From Burkholderia sp. PAMC 26561 (lineage in GTDB: Bacteria > Pseudomonadota > Gammaproteobacteria > Burkholderiales > Burkholderiaceae): DNA of 64,000 nucleotides. The translations under genes and the position numbers were made by a program. This document shows positions 28,589-38,794 of this stretch, in pieces (positions within the stretch are counted from its first letter, which is position 1; each line of letters opens with the position of its first letter). The stretch is from NCBI RefSeq assembly GCF_001557535.2, contig NZ_CP014306.1, positions 1,736,001 through 1,800,000 on the forward strand, in the 5' to 3' direction. The notes under the pieces are model-generated. The model made no database searches. It had not been told where the DNA came from and worked only from the letters and a program-made list of their open reading frames with translations.

Positions 28589-29149
28589 ATGGAACGCAGC
28601 CCGAATTTCGCCAGCTCCGAAAGCTATAGCCGCACCGCAATCGGCCTTCATTGGCTGATCGCGCTCTTGATCATCTGCGGTTTTTATCTTGGCTGGATCA
28701 TGACCGATATCCCCGGTTTCACGCCAACCAAGCTCAAGTACTTCTCGTGGCATAAGTGGATTGGCGTAACCGTGTTCGCGCTCGCGGTGATCCGTGTGCT
28801 CTGGCGCAGCACGCACAAGGCGCCGTCCATGCCCCGGCGCATGCCGGGGTGGCAAAAAGGCGTCGCGCATCTCACGCATTTCCTGCTTTATGTACTGATG
28901 CTGATCATTCCGATTTCGGGTTATCTGTACAGCTCCGCTGCGGGCATTCAGGTGGTTTATCTCGGCGTGTTGCCGCTGCCGACGATCATCGGGCCGGACA
29001 ATGTGCTGAAGGGCACGCTGAAGATGGTCCACATCTATCTGAACTACACACTGCTGGTCCTCGTCGCCATGCACGTGCTCGCAGCGTTGAAACACCATTT
29101 CATCGATCGGGACGGACTGCTCGCCCGCATGATTCCGTTCCTGCGGTGA
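28589..29149 (+). CDS. Cytochrome b561 (YceJ/CybB-like)
   Basis: The 186-residue protein has four transmembrane helices and the histidines expected for two b-type hemes: H21 in IGLHWLIALLI, H55 in HKWIGVTVFAL, a HLTHF pair near 94-97, H148, and H162 in VLVAMHVLAALKHHF. Members oxidise or reduce the quinone pool, or dispose of superoxide, in the inner membrane. Two YceI genes follow, as in the E. coli yceJ-yceI pair, so they may act together in handling isoprenoid quinones. The ATG at 28589 fits the family better than the one at 28547. Confidence 0.9.
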   Translation: MERSPNFASSESYSRTAIGLHWLIALLIICGFYLGWIMTDIPGFTPTKLKYFSWHKWIGVTVFALAVIRVLWRSTHKAPSMPRRMPGWQKGVAHLTHFLLYVLMLIIPISGYLYSSAAGIQVVYLGVLPLPTIIGPDNVLKGTLKMVHIYLNYTLLVLVAMHVLAALKHHFIDRDGLLARMIPFLR

Positions 29150-29306
29150 TCATCGCTCGTATGTTTTTTGCGACGTATTCCCCGGAATTTCGAGTTTATT
29201 GATTCTTGTTTGTTGATAGCCCGTTTCCCAGAGGCGGGTTGCGCTGATTCGCATTTGATTCTCAAATAGCGACTCGTCCCAATATCCGGTTCGCTTCAGG
29301 AAATAC

Positions 29307-29879
29307 ATGAAACACGTGAAATTCTCCCGTTGGTTGGTTGCCGGCGTTTCCGCCGCATCGCTGGTCGCGGCAGTTTCCGCGTTCGCCCAGGCCCAGGTCG
29401 ACACCGCCAAAAGCACCGTGACGGCGACGTCCAGGCAGATGAACGTGCCGGTCGATGGCAAGTTCAAGAAGTTCACCGCAACCCTCGACTTCGATCCCGC
29501 CAAGCCGGCTGCCGGCAACGCGAGCATCAACATCGATACCGCCAGCTACGATCTCGGCGACGACAGCTACAACAAGCAGGCGCAAGACAAGGACTGGTTC
29601 GACGTCGCGCATTTCCCTAACGCGACCTTCGCGTCAACGTCCATCGCGCCGGCCGGCGGCAACAAATTCAACGTGGCCGGCAAGCTGACCATCAAGGGCA
29701 AATCCCAGAACGTCACGGTGCCGGTCACTGTCACGCAGCAGGGTGCCACGCAGACCTTCGATGGCGCGCTGCCCATCAAACGCACGCAGTTCGATGTCGG
29801 TTCGGGCGAGTGGAAAGACACGTCGGTCGTCGCCGATGAAGTCGTCATCAAGTTCCATCTCGTCGCGGTCAAGAAATAA
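29307..29879 (+). CDS. YceI-family periplasmic protein (first copy)
   Basis: YceI proteins are lipocalin-like barrels that bind polyisoprenoids such as ubiquinone-8. The 190-residue protein has a signal peptide (hydrophobic VAGVSAASLVAAVSAFAQA, cleavage near residue 28) followed by a domain with IDTASYDLGDDSYNKQAQDKDWFDV and FKLTIKG-type strands typical of the family. It belongs to a cytochrome b561-yceI-yceI cluster, 44 nt before the second copy. The two copies are only distantly similar. Confidence 0.88.
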   Translation: MKHVKFSRWLVAGVSAASLVAAVSAFAQAQVDTAKSTVTATSRQMNVPVDGKFKKFTATLDFDPAKPAAGNASINIDTASYDLGDDSYNKQAQDKDWFDVAHFPNATFASTSIAPAGGNKFNVAGKLTIKGKSQNVTVPVTVTQQGATQTFDGALPIKRTQFDVGSGEWKDTSVVADEVVIKFHLVAVKK

Positions 29880-29923
29880 CGGTCAAGAAATAATCCAGTT
29901 TCAAACCTCATCCAGGAAAACAC

Positions 29924-30508
29924 ATGAAAAAGAACCTTTTGATCGCGGCAGCAGGCGCGTTGTTCGTGGCGGCATCGTTTAACGCAATGGCTGCTGAAGT
30001 CACGTACCAACTCGATCCGAACCACACGTACCCGAGCTTCGAGACCGATCACTTCGGCGGCATCTCGGTGTGGCGTGGCAAGTTCGACAAGAGCAGCGGC
30101 ACGGTGACGATCGATCGCGAAGCGAAGAAGGGCACGCTGGAAGCGACCATCGACATGACGTCGATCAACATCGGCAATGAGAAGCTCGACGGTGAACTGA
30201 AGAGCGCGCAATTCTTCGATACCGAAAAATTCCCGACGGCAACCTACAAGGGCACGTCGATGAAGTTCAAGGGCGACGTGCCGGTGGAAGTGATCGGCGA
30301 GTTGACGCTGCACGGCGTGACGAAGCCGGTGAACCTGAAGATCGAATCGTTCAAGTGCTTCACGAACCCGATGATGAAGAAGGAAGTGTGCGGCACGGAA
30401 TCGACGGGCACATTCGATCGCGCTGACTTCGGTGTGGACTACGGCAAGGCATACGGCTTCAAGATGAAGACGACGCTGCATATCCAGGCTGAAGGCGTGC
30501 GCCAGTAA
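29924..30508 (+). CDS. yceI: YceI-family periplasmic protein (second copy)
   Basis: The 194-residue protein has a signal peptide ([18 protein letters not shown], cleavage before AEVTYQLD). It then follows the YceI pattern closely: [19 protein letters not shown] near the start, [19 protein letters not shown] in the middle, and [11 protein letters not shown] near the end. It is closer to classical YceI than the first copy. A strong intrinsic terminator follows. Confidence 0.92.
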   Translation: MKKNLLIAAAGALFVAASFNAMAAEVTYQLDPNHTYPSFETDHFGGISVWRGKFDKSSGTVTIDREAKKGTLEATIDMTSINIGNEKLDGELKSAQFFDTEKFPTATYKGTSMKFKGDVPVEVIGELTLHGVTKPVNLKIESFKCFTNPMMKKEVCGTESTGTFDRADFGVDYGKAYGFKMKTTLHIQAEGVRQ

Positions 30509-30528
30509 GTACCTGTTGTAGGTTCGAA

Positions 30529-30562
30529 GAACCGTTCCGGGTCATGCCGGAACGGTTTTTTT
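30529..30562 (+). terminator. Rho-independent terminator after yceI
   Basis: An 11-bp perfect stem (AACCGTTCCGG/CCGGAACGGTT) with a six-base loop is followed by eight T, ending the cytochrome b561-yceI cluster. Confidence 0.92.
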
Positions 30563-30665
30563 TCGCCTACAGGTTTTGCGAGCATTTCGGTCCGGATTTC
30601 GGTGTGGCACAGTCGGCAGCGTTTACACATGTGTTACATCGATATAAAAATTCCTGGAGAAATGC

Positions 30666-31940
30666 ATGAGCAGTACGTCTGCAACAGTACCGGTTGTCCG
30701 TCCGGCCGCGTGGCGTGCCGTGGTGGCGGCGTCCATAGGCAACGCGCTCGAATGGTTCGACCTCGTGGTCTACGGGTTTTTTGCGGTCGTCATCTCGAAG
30801 CTGTTCTTTCCGTCGGGCAACGATTCCATCTCGATCCTGCTGACGCTCGGCACATTCGGTGTGTCGTTTTTCATGCGGCCGCTGGGTGCGATCGTGCTCG
30901 GCGCCTACGCCGACAAAGCCGGCCGCAAAGCCGCGCTCACCCTATCCATACTGTTGATGATGGTGGGCACGCTGATCATCGCCGTGTTGCCGACGTATTC
31001 GTCCATCGGGATTGCCGCGCCGTTGATCCTGGTCCTCGCACGCTTGATGCAGGGCTTTTCGGCCGGCGGCGAGTTCGGCAGCGCGACGGCGTTTCTCGCC
31101 GAACACGTGCCGGGGCGGCGTGGCTTTTTCGCGAGCTGGCAGGTTGCAAGCCAGGGGTTGACGACGCTGCTAGCTGCTATCTTCGGCGTGGTACTGACCG
31201 GGAATTTATCGCCGGGACAGATGAATTCGTGGGGCTGGCGCATGCCGTTTTTCTTCGGCTTGCTGATCGGGCCGGTGGCGTACTACATCCGCACAAAGCT
31301 CGATGAAACGCCTGAATTCCTTTCCGCCGTCACGACCGCGACGCCCTTGCGGGACACGTTTGCATCGAACAAGGAGCGCTTGCTGATTGCCATTGGCACG
31401 GTGGTGCTGGGAACGGTGGCGACCTATCTCGTGTTGTTCATGCCGACCTACGCGATTCGCCAGTTGGGCCTTGCGCCCTCGGTTGCATTCACGGCGATCC
31501 TGCTGACGGGCGCGATCCAGATGGTGCTGTCGCCGCTGGTAGGCCATCTCTCCGATACCCACGGCCGCACCCGCATCATGCTGATCTCGGCCGTGCTGTT
31601 GCTCGTGTTGATCTATCCGCTCTTCTCGTGGCTCGTCGCGCATCCGGCGTTCGGCAACCTGCTGGTCGTGCAAGCGGTGCTCGGCGTCCTGATGACCGGG
31701 TACTTCGCCGCGCTGCCGGGATTACTCTCGGAGATGTTTCCGGTTGCCACGCGCACGACGGGGATGTCGCTGGCTTATAACATCGCGGTGACAGTATTCG
31801 GCGGGTTCGGGCCGTTCATCATCACGTGGCTGATTGCATCGACGGGATCAAAGGCCGCGCCCAGCTTCTACATGATTTTCGCGGCCGTGATCAGCCTTGT
31901 AGCGTTGATGGCGGCGCGCAAGAGGCTGGGGTTCAAGTGA
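30666..31940 (+). CDS. MFS transporter, metabolite:H+ symporter type
   Basis: The 424-residue protein has about twelve hydrophobic helices and the signatures of the MHS branch (KgtP, ProP, CitA-like): GNALEWFDLVVYGFFA in helix 1, YADKAGRKAAL between helices 2 and 3, and LMQGFSAGGEFGSATAFLAEH in helix 4. These symporters import organic acids, compatible solutes or aromatic acids; the substrate cannot be read from sequence. GGAGAA precedes the ATG, and the palindrome ACACATGTGT (30625-30634) lies 32 bp upstream. Confidence 0.9.
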   Translation: MSSTSATVPVVRPAAWRAVVAASIGNALEWFDLVVYGFFAVVISKLFFPSGNDSISILLTLGTFGVSFFMRPLGAIVLGAYADKAGRKAALTLSILLMMVGTLIIAVLPTYSSIGIAAPLILVLARLMQGFSAGGEFGSATAFLAEHVPGRRGFFASWQVASQGLTTLLAAIFGVVLTGNLSPGQMNSWGWRMPFFFGLLIGPVAYYIRTKLDETPEFLSAVTTATPLRDTFASNKERLLIAIGTVVLGTVATYLVLFMPTYAIRQLGLAPSVAFTAILLTGAIQMVLSPLVGHLSDTHGRTRIMLISAVLLLVLIYPLFSWLVAHPAFGNLLVVQAVLGVLMTGYFAALPGLLSEMFPVATRTTGMSLAYNIAVTVFGGFGPFIITWLIASTGSKAAPSFYMIFAAVISLVALMAARKRLGFK

Positions 31941-31960
31941 CAAGTCGCGGGGCCGCGCGC

Positions 31961-32218
31961 TTACGAGTGGCGCTTTTGTTGCGCCTGCATGTAGGCGCGC
32001 AAAAGCTTGTTGATGCGCGTCTGGTAACCCTCGCCTTGTTCCTTGAACCAAGCCAGCACGTCGGCGTCTAGACGCATGGTGACCGCCTGCTTGGGCGGTC
32101 TTTGCAGCTCGGCGTTCAGGAAGAACTCGTCGCCGAGCTCGGGCATCTCGCTTGTGTCGATACTGGAATCCGGCATGGCTTCCAGGCGCTTCCAATCAGT
32201 CTTCGTGGTTTTGCTCAT
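31961..32218 (-). CDS. brnA: BrnA-type antitoxin
   Basis: The 85-residue protein has the BrnA layout: an acidic N-terminal half (MPDSSIDTSEMPELGDEFF) and a C-terminal ribbon-helix-helix domain (KQAVTMRLDADVLAWFKEQGEGYQTRINKLLRAYMQAQ). BrnA neutralises the BrnT ribonuclease and, in Brucella, represses its own operon. It lies 28 nt downstream of brnT. The frame is open to 32266, but the ATG at 32218 gives the usual length. It converges with the MFS gene. Confidence 0.9.
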   Translation of the reverse strand: MSKTTKTDWKRLEAMPDSSIDTSEMPELGDEFFLNAELQRPPKQAVTMRLDADVLAWFKEQGEGYQTRINKLLRAYMQAQQKRHS

Positions 32219-32246
32219 GATTGTGTTCCTGCTTTTAATGCCGCGA

Positions 32247-32525
32247 TCATTTAGAAATAGCGTCACCGTAGCGTTTTATCTCGGGTCGCGTTGCCTTGCG
32301 CGCTGAAATAATCCGCACGGTGTCGCCGTCGCGCTCTACATAAACGACCAGCGCCACGATCAGTTTCATCCACCCCAACGCAATCCAGCGATCTTCGCCG
32401 AAATCCTCGCTGCGATCCGCAGCGGTCAGAACCGGATGCTTGAAGATTTCGATAGCGTCGTTGAAGTCGACGCCGTGTTTGCGGACGTTGCTCCGATTCT
32501 TTGTTTCGTCCCACTCGAATCGCAT
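32247..32525 (-). CDS. brnT: BrnT-type ribonuclease toxin
   Basis: BrnT is a RelE-like ribonuclease that halts translation. The 92-residue protein has the family signatures FEWDETKNRSNVRKHGVDFNDAIEIFKHPV at the N-terminus, RWIALGWMKLIVALVVYVERDGDTVRIISARKAT in the middle and a short charged tail. It precedes its antitoxin, as usual for brnTA. An inverted repeat overlapping the likely promoter lies 10 bp upstream. Confidence 0.92.
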   Translation of the reverse strand: MRFEWDETKNRSNVRKHGVDFNDAIEIFKHPVLTAADRSEDFGEDRWIALGWMKLIVALVVYVERDGDTVRIISARKATRPEIKRYGDAISK

Positions 32526-32534
32526 AGCGCTTCC

Positions 32535-32556
32535 TGTATTTACGATTGTACATACA
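32535..32556. promoter_or_regulatory. Probable BrnA operator over the brnTA promoter
   Basis: TGTATTTAC (32535-32543) and GTACATACA (32548-32556) form an inverted repeat matching at 8 of 9 positions around GATT. A minus-strand -10 box TACAAT (32545-32550) lies inside it, so a bound BrnA would block transcription. The -35 region (TTCCTA) is weak. Confidence 0.6.
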
Positions 32557-32642
32557 TTGGGCTGGTTTAGGAACTACGCGGGCTTGCCACCCATATCTGT
32601 CTGCACCAGTTCCACCAAATGTTACAAATGCCCGCCTAAAAG

Positions 32643-32676
32643 CGAAAAAGGCCGATTCTTTCGAATCGGCCTTTCG
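32643..32676 (-). terminator. Rho-independent terminator of secDF
   Basis: A 12-bp perfect stem AAAGGCCGATTC/GAATCGGCCTTT is followed on the minus strand by TTTTTCG. It lies 36 nt after the secF stop. Confidence 0.88.
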
Positions 32677-32711
32677 CACTTCAGATACGTCGAGTCTCTA
32701 TTCCTGCGCCT

Positions 32712-33662
32712 TCAAACCTCTGCGCCTGCGTTCGGATCGGTCGGATCGAATTTCGGCTTCTTGTCCTTCACCAGGTCTTCGCGCTTCACGCCAAGCCACA
32801 TGGCCAGCGCGGCGGCAACGAACACCGACGAATAGATCCCGAACAAGATACCCACCGTCAACGCCAGCGCAAAATAGTGCAGGGTCGCGCCGCCGAAGAA
32901 GAACATGGACAGCACCATCATTTCGGTACAGCCATGGGTGATGATGGTTCGCGACATGGTGCTCGTGATTGCGTGGTTGATCACCTCGATCACCGTCATC
33001 TTGCGCTGCTTGCGGAAGGTCTCGCGAATCCGGTCGAAGATGACCACCGACTCGTTCACCGAGTAACCCAGCACCGCGAGAATCGCTGCGAGCACCGACA
33101 GCGAAAACTCCCACTGGAAGAACGCGAAGAAACCGAGAATGATCACCACGTCGTGCAAGTTGGCGATCACGCCGGCCACTGCGTATTTCCATTCAAACCG
33201 GAACGACAGGTAAATCACAATGCCGATCACCACGCATGCCAGCGCAAGCAGGCCGTTGGTCACGAGCTCTTTACCGACCTGCGGACCGACGAACTCCACG
33301 CGCTGCAACTGCACCTGCGCGTCCTGGTTCTTCAGCGCGCTCATCACCTGATCGCTCTGCTGCGCCGACGTCAAGCCCTGCTTCAACGGCAAGCGAATCA
33401 ACACGTCACGCGAGGTGCCGAAGTTCTGCACCTGGGCATCGGGATAACCGAGCGCGCCCAGCGTGCTGCGTACCGGTTCGAGGGGCACGGCTTGCGGGTA
33501 TTGCACTTCCACCACGGTGCCGCCGGTGAATTCCACCGACAGATGCAACCCGCGATGCAACAGGAAAAATACGGCGGCAAGAAACGTGATGAGCGAGATC
33601 GCGTTGAACAGCAACGCTCGCTGCATCAACGGCAAGTCGCGGCGAATACGAAAGAATTCCAT
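32712..33662 (-). CDS. secF: Protein translocase subunit SecF
   Basis: SecF with SecD uses the proton gradient to pull exported proteins through SecYEG. The 316-residue protein has six predicted helices and the family motifs LSVEFTGGTVVEVQY near the N-terminus and GYSVNESVVIFDRIRET in the membrane region, followed by TSTMSRTIITHG. It starts 17 nt after secD and ends at a strong terminator, closing the yajC-secD-secF operon. Confidence 0.97.
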   Translation of the reverse strand: MEFFRIRRDLPLMQRALLFNAISLITFLAAVFFLLHRGLHLSVEFTGGTVVEVQYPQAVPLEPVRSTLGALGYPDAQVQNFGTSRDVLIRLPLKQGLTSAQQSDQVMSALKNQDAQVQLQRVEFVGPQVGKELVTNGLLALACVVIGIVIYLSFRFEWKYAVAGVIANLHDVVIILGFFAFFQWEFSLSVLAAILAVLGYSVNESVVIFDRIRETFRKQRKMTVIEVINHAITSTMSRTIITHGCTEMMVLSMFFFGGATLHYFALALTVGILFGIYSSVFVAAALAMWLGVKREDLVKDKKPKFDPTDPNAGAEV

Positions 33663-33679
33663 GATTTATTCTCCGGGAC

Positions 33680-35749
33680 TCAGTTGGACGAGCCGGGTTT
33701 TTTCGGTTCGACACCCGGACCCGAGCGGCGGCGAACAACCGGCTTGCCGTTGCGAAGCGCGGGCGCAGCCTGCTTTTGCGGACGTGCGGGAACCGGCGCC
33801 TTGACACGGGCGGCCGGCTGGATGATTTCGTCGACAGGGGAATCGTCGCCGCGCTGATTCGCGAGGTACGCCGCTGTTGCAGCCGCCGTATCGCCGCCTT
33901 CCGGACGCCATACCTGTCCAATCGCGAGCGATTGCAGCTTCTTCTTGCCGCCGTACCAAAGGTTCACCAGACCGCGCGAGAAGAACACCGCCGAGAACAT
34001 GGACGTCAGGATGCCGATACAGTGCACGACCGCAAAGCCGCGAACCGGGCCCGAACCAAACGCGAGCAGCGCCAGGCCGGCAATCAACGTGGTCACGTTC
34101 GAGTCGAGAATCGTCGCCCATGCGTGCGAGAAGCCGTTCTGGATCGCGAGCTGCGGCGGCGCGCCGTTACGCAGTTCCTCGCGGATCCGTTCGTTGATCA
34201 GCACGTTTGCATCGATTGCCATACCGAGTGCCAGCGCAATAGCCGCGATACCCGGCAGTGTCAGCGTGGCTTGCAGCATGGAGAGAATCGCGACCAGCAG
34301 CAGCAGGTTCACCGACAGCGACAGCATGGAGATCAGGCCGAACAGCATGTAGTACGCGATCATGAAGACAGCGATGGCGGCGAAACCGTACTGCACGGAA
34401 TCGAAGCCCTTCTTGATGTTGTCGGCGCCCAGGCTCGGGCCGATCGTGCGTTCTTCGATGATGTCCATTGGCGCCGCGAGCGAACCTGCGCGCAGCAACA
34501 GCGCGAGATCGGTTGCGGCTTGCGGCGAGGGCTGGCCGGTGATCTGGAAGCGGTCGCCGAGTTCCGACTGGATGGTCGCGACCGTCAGCACTTCGCCCTT
34601 GCCCTTTTCGAACAGGATCATGGCCATCGGCTTGCCGATGTTGTCACGCGACACGCTGCTCACCGAACGCCCGCCGGCGGCGTCGAGGCGAATGTTGACG
34701 GACGGACGCTGATGTTCGTCGAATCCCGCCGATGCGTCGATGATCCGGTCACCCGAGAAGATCACCTGCTTGCGCACGAGAACGGGGCCTGCGTTGCCTT
34801 GCGGGAAGAGTTCGTCGCCCGGCGGAACCGGGTCGTTCGGACCGGGATGCGTATTGGTCGGATCGGCGAGACGCGCTTCAAGCGTGGCAGTCCGTCCGAT
34901 GATGTCCTTCGCCTTCGCCGTGTCCTGCACGCCCGGCAACTCGACCACGATGCGGTCGGCACCTTGCTGCTGGATCACCGGCTCGGCCACGCCAAGTTCG
35001 TTCACGCGGTTATGCAGCGTGATGATGTTCTGCTTGAGCGCGGCGTCTTCAACCGTTTTTTGCGCAGCCGGCGTGAACGTGCCGACCACCTGGTAACCGT
35101 CGCTGCCTTGACGCGTCGCCCATTGCAACTCGTTCAGGCTGGTCGAAAGCACGGTGCGCGCGGAATCGGCTGCGGCCTGGTCGGAGAAATTCACCACCAC
35201 GGCCTGGTTCACGCGATTCACGCCGCCATCGCGGATGTTCTTGTCGCGCAAGAGGGCGCGTGCGTCGGTGGCGTTCGAATCCAGCTTCTTGTTCAGCGCG
35301 CCTGCCATGTCCACTTGCAACAGGAAGTGAACGCCGCCGCGCAAGTCGAGGCCGAGATACATCGGCAATGCATGCAACGCGGTGAGCCAGCGCGGCGAAG
35401 CTGCCTGCAGGTTCAACGCGACGACATATTGCGGATCGCTCGGATCGCTGTTGAGCGTTTTCTGCAACAGATCCTTCACGCGCAATTGCGTGTCCGTGTC
35501 TTTCAGGCGCACGCGGATGTTTGCATTGGCCGACGAGTTGTCGAACGTGACTTCGTCAGGCGTGATCTTGCTCGCCGACAGCGCGCTCTCGACATTGGCA
35601 AGCGTTGACGAATCAAGCTTGACCGTTACTTTGCCGCTCGATACCTGCACCGCCGGCGCTTCGCCGAAAAAATTGGGCAGTGTATAGACGAGGCCGATGA
35701 CGAGCGCCACCAGCATCACGGCATATTTCCAAAGTGGGTAGCGATTCAT
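33680..35749 (-). CDS. secD: Protein translocase subunit SecD
   Basis: The 689-residue protein has helix 1 (YAVMLVALVIGLVYTLPNFF), a large periplasmic P1 domain containing LGLDLRGGVHFLLQVDM, and a membrane domain from about residue 450 (TIGPSLGADNIKKGFDS, MAIDANVLINERIREEL). It is longer than the 615-residue E. coli protein. Much of the excess is a C-terminal tail (from about 620) rich in Pro, Ala, Arg and Lys with no obvious fold. It lies between yajC and secF. Confidence 0.97.
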   Translation of the reverse strand: MNRYPLWKYAVMLVALVIGLVYTLPNFFGEAPAVQVSSGKVTVKLDSSTLANVESALSASKITPDEVTFDNSSANANIRVRLKDTDTQLRVKDLLQKTLNSDPSDPQYVVALNLQAASPRWLTALHALPMYLGLDLRGGVHFLLQVDMAGALNKKLDSNATDARALLRDKNIRDGGVNRVNQAVVVNFSDQAAADSARTVLSTSLNELQWATRQGSDGYQVVGTFTPAAQKTVEDAALKQNIITLHNRVNELGVAEPVIQQQGADRIVVELPGVQDTAKAKDIIGRTATLEARLADPTNTHPGPNDPVPPGDELFPQGNAGPVLVRKQVIFSGDRIIDASAGFDEHQRPSVNIRLDAAGGRSVSSVSRDNIGKPMAMILFEKGKGEVLTVATIQSELGDRFQITGQPSPQAATDLALLLRAGSLAAPMDIIEERTIGPSLGADNIKKGFDSVQYGFAAIAVFMIAYYMLFGLISMLSLSVNLLLLVAILSMLQATLTLPGIAAIALALGMAIDANVLINERIREELRNGAPPQLAIQNGFSHAWATILDSNVTTLIAGLALLAFGSGPVRGFAVVHCIGILTSMFSAVFFSRGLVNLWYGGKKKLQSLAIGQVWRPEGGDTAAATAAYLANQRGDDSPVDEIIQPAARVKAPVPARPQKQAAPALRNGKPVVRRRSGPGVEPKKPGSSN

Positions 35750-35869
35750 GGGGATGGCCGAACAGGAGAGTTGGCGAGGACGGGATAAGCGATGCGTCCG
35801 GCAATGAGCGGGCTGCCGGTTTCAAGACCGAGAGCGCGCGGGCCGCGCCGGACGCGAGACAAGTTGGCC

Positions 35870-36193
35870 TTACAGCGACTTGATCGTGCCTTTCGGGAGG
35901 ATGGTCGTGACAGACGCCTTCTGGATGGTGATTTCCGTGCCTTCCGCGATCTCAACGCCTACATACGCGTCCGTCACCTTCGTCACCTTGCCGACAATAC
36001 CGCCGTTCGTTACGACTTCGTCACCCTTCGCCATCGCGCCCAGCATGTTGCGATGTTCCTTCTGACGCTTCATTTGCGGGCGAATCATGATGAAGTACAA
36101 CACAGCGAACATCAAGATCAGAGGCAGAAAACTCATGATGCTCGATTGCGCACCGTCGGCGCCTTGTCCGAAGGCTCTTGAAATAAAATCCAC
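35870..36193 (-). CDS. yajC: Preprotein translocase accessory subunit YajC
   Basis: YajC is a small single-pass inner-membrane protein that copurifies with SecDF-YidC. The 107-residue protein has one helix (IMSFLPLILMFAVLYFIMI) followed by RPQMKRQKEHRNMLGAMAKGDEVVTNGGIVGKVTKV, the family signature. secD follows after 120 nt. The 184 nt separating it from tgt contain no gene and may hold a promoter, though none stands out. Confidence 0.96.
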   Translation of the reverse strand: MDFISRAFGQGADGAQSSIMSFLPLILMFAVLYFIMIRPQMKRQKEHRNMLGAMAKGDEVVTNGGIVGKVTKVTDAYVGVEIAEGTEITIQKASVTTILPKGTIKSL

Positions 36194-36377
36194 GTCGGTC
36201 TCTCCGTTATAACGATCAGAAAATTAGCCCGCTATTCTAACACCGGGCTTCGCCGCACAAGCGCGGAATGCGCTTTGTGATCAAGCTGTTAAAGGGCGGC
36301 GTAAAGCAATTGTAATGTTTATTGCGTGCGCTGAAGATCGAATGACTGAACGTTGGCCACCCGGTCGACATTTTTTG

Positions 36378-38638
<2,261 letters not shown>

Positions 38639-38794
38639 TGGGAAAGCGTATCTGTGCGCGATGGTCCGCGCGGTATTTTGCAAGAATGCGTGCAAGGCGG
38701 CGCGCGACGGCACTGTGGTGATGAATGCCCGGCGGCCGCGAAACGAGGCTTCGCCGTGCCGAACGAAGCCGATATTGTACTTTGAAGAGATTAG

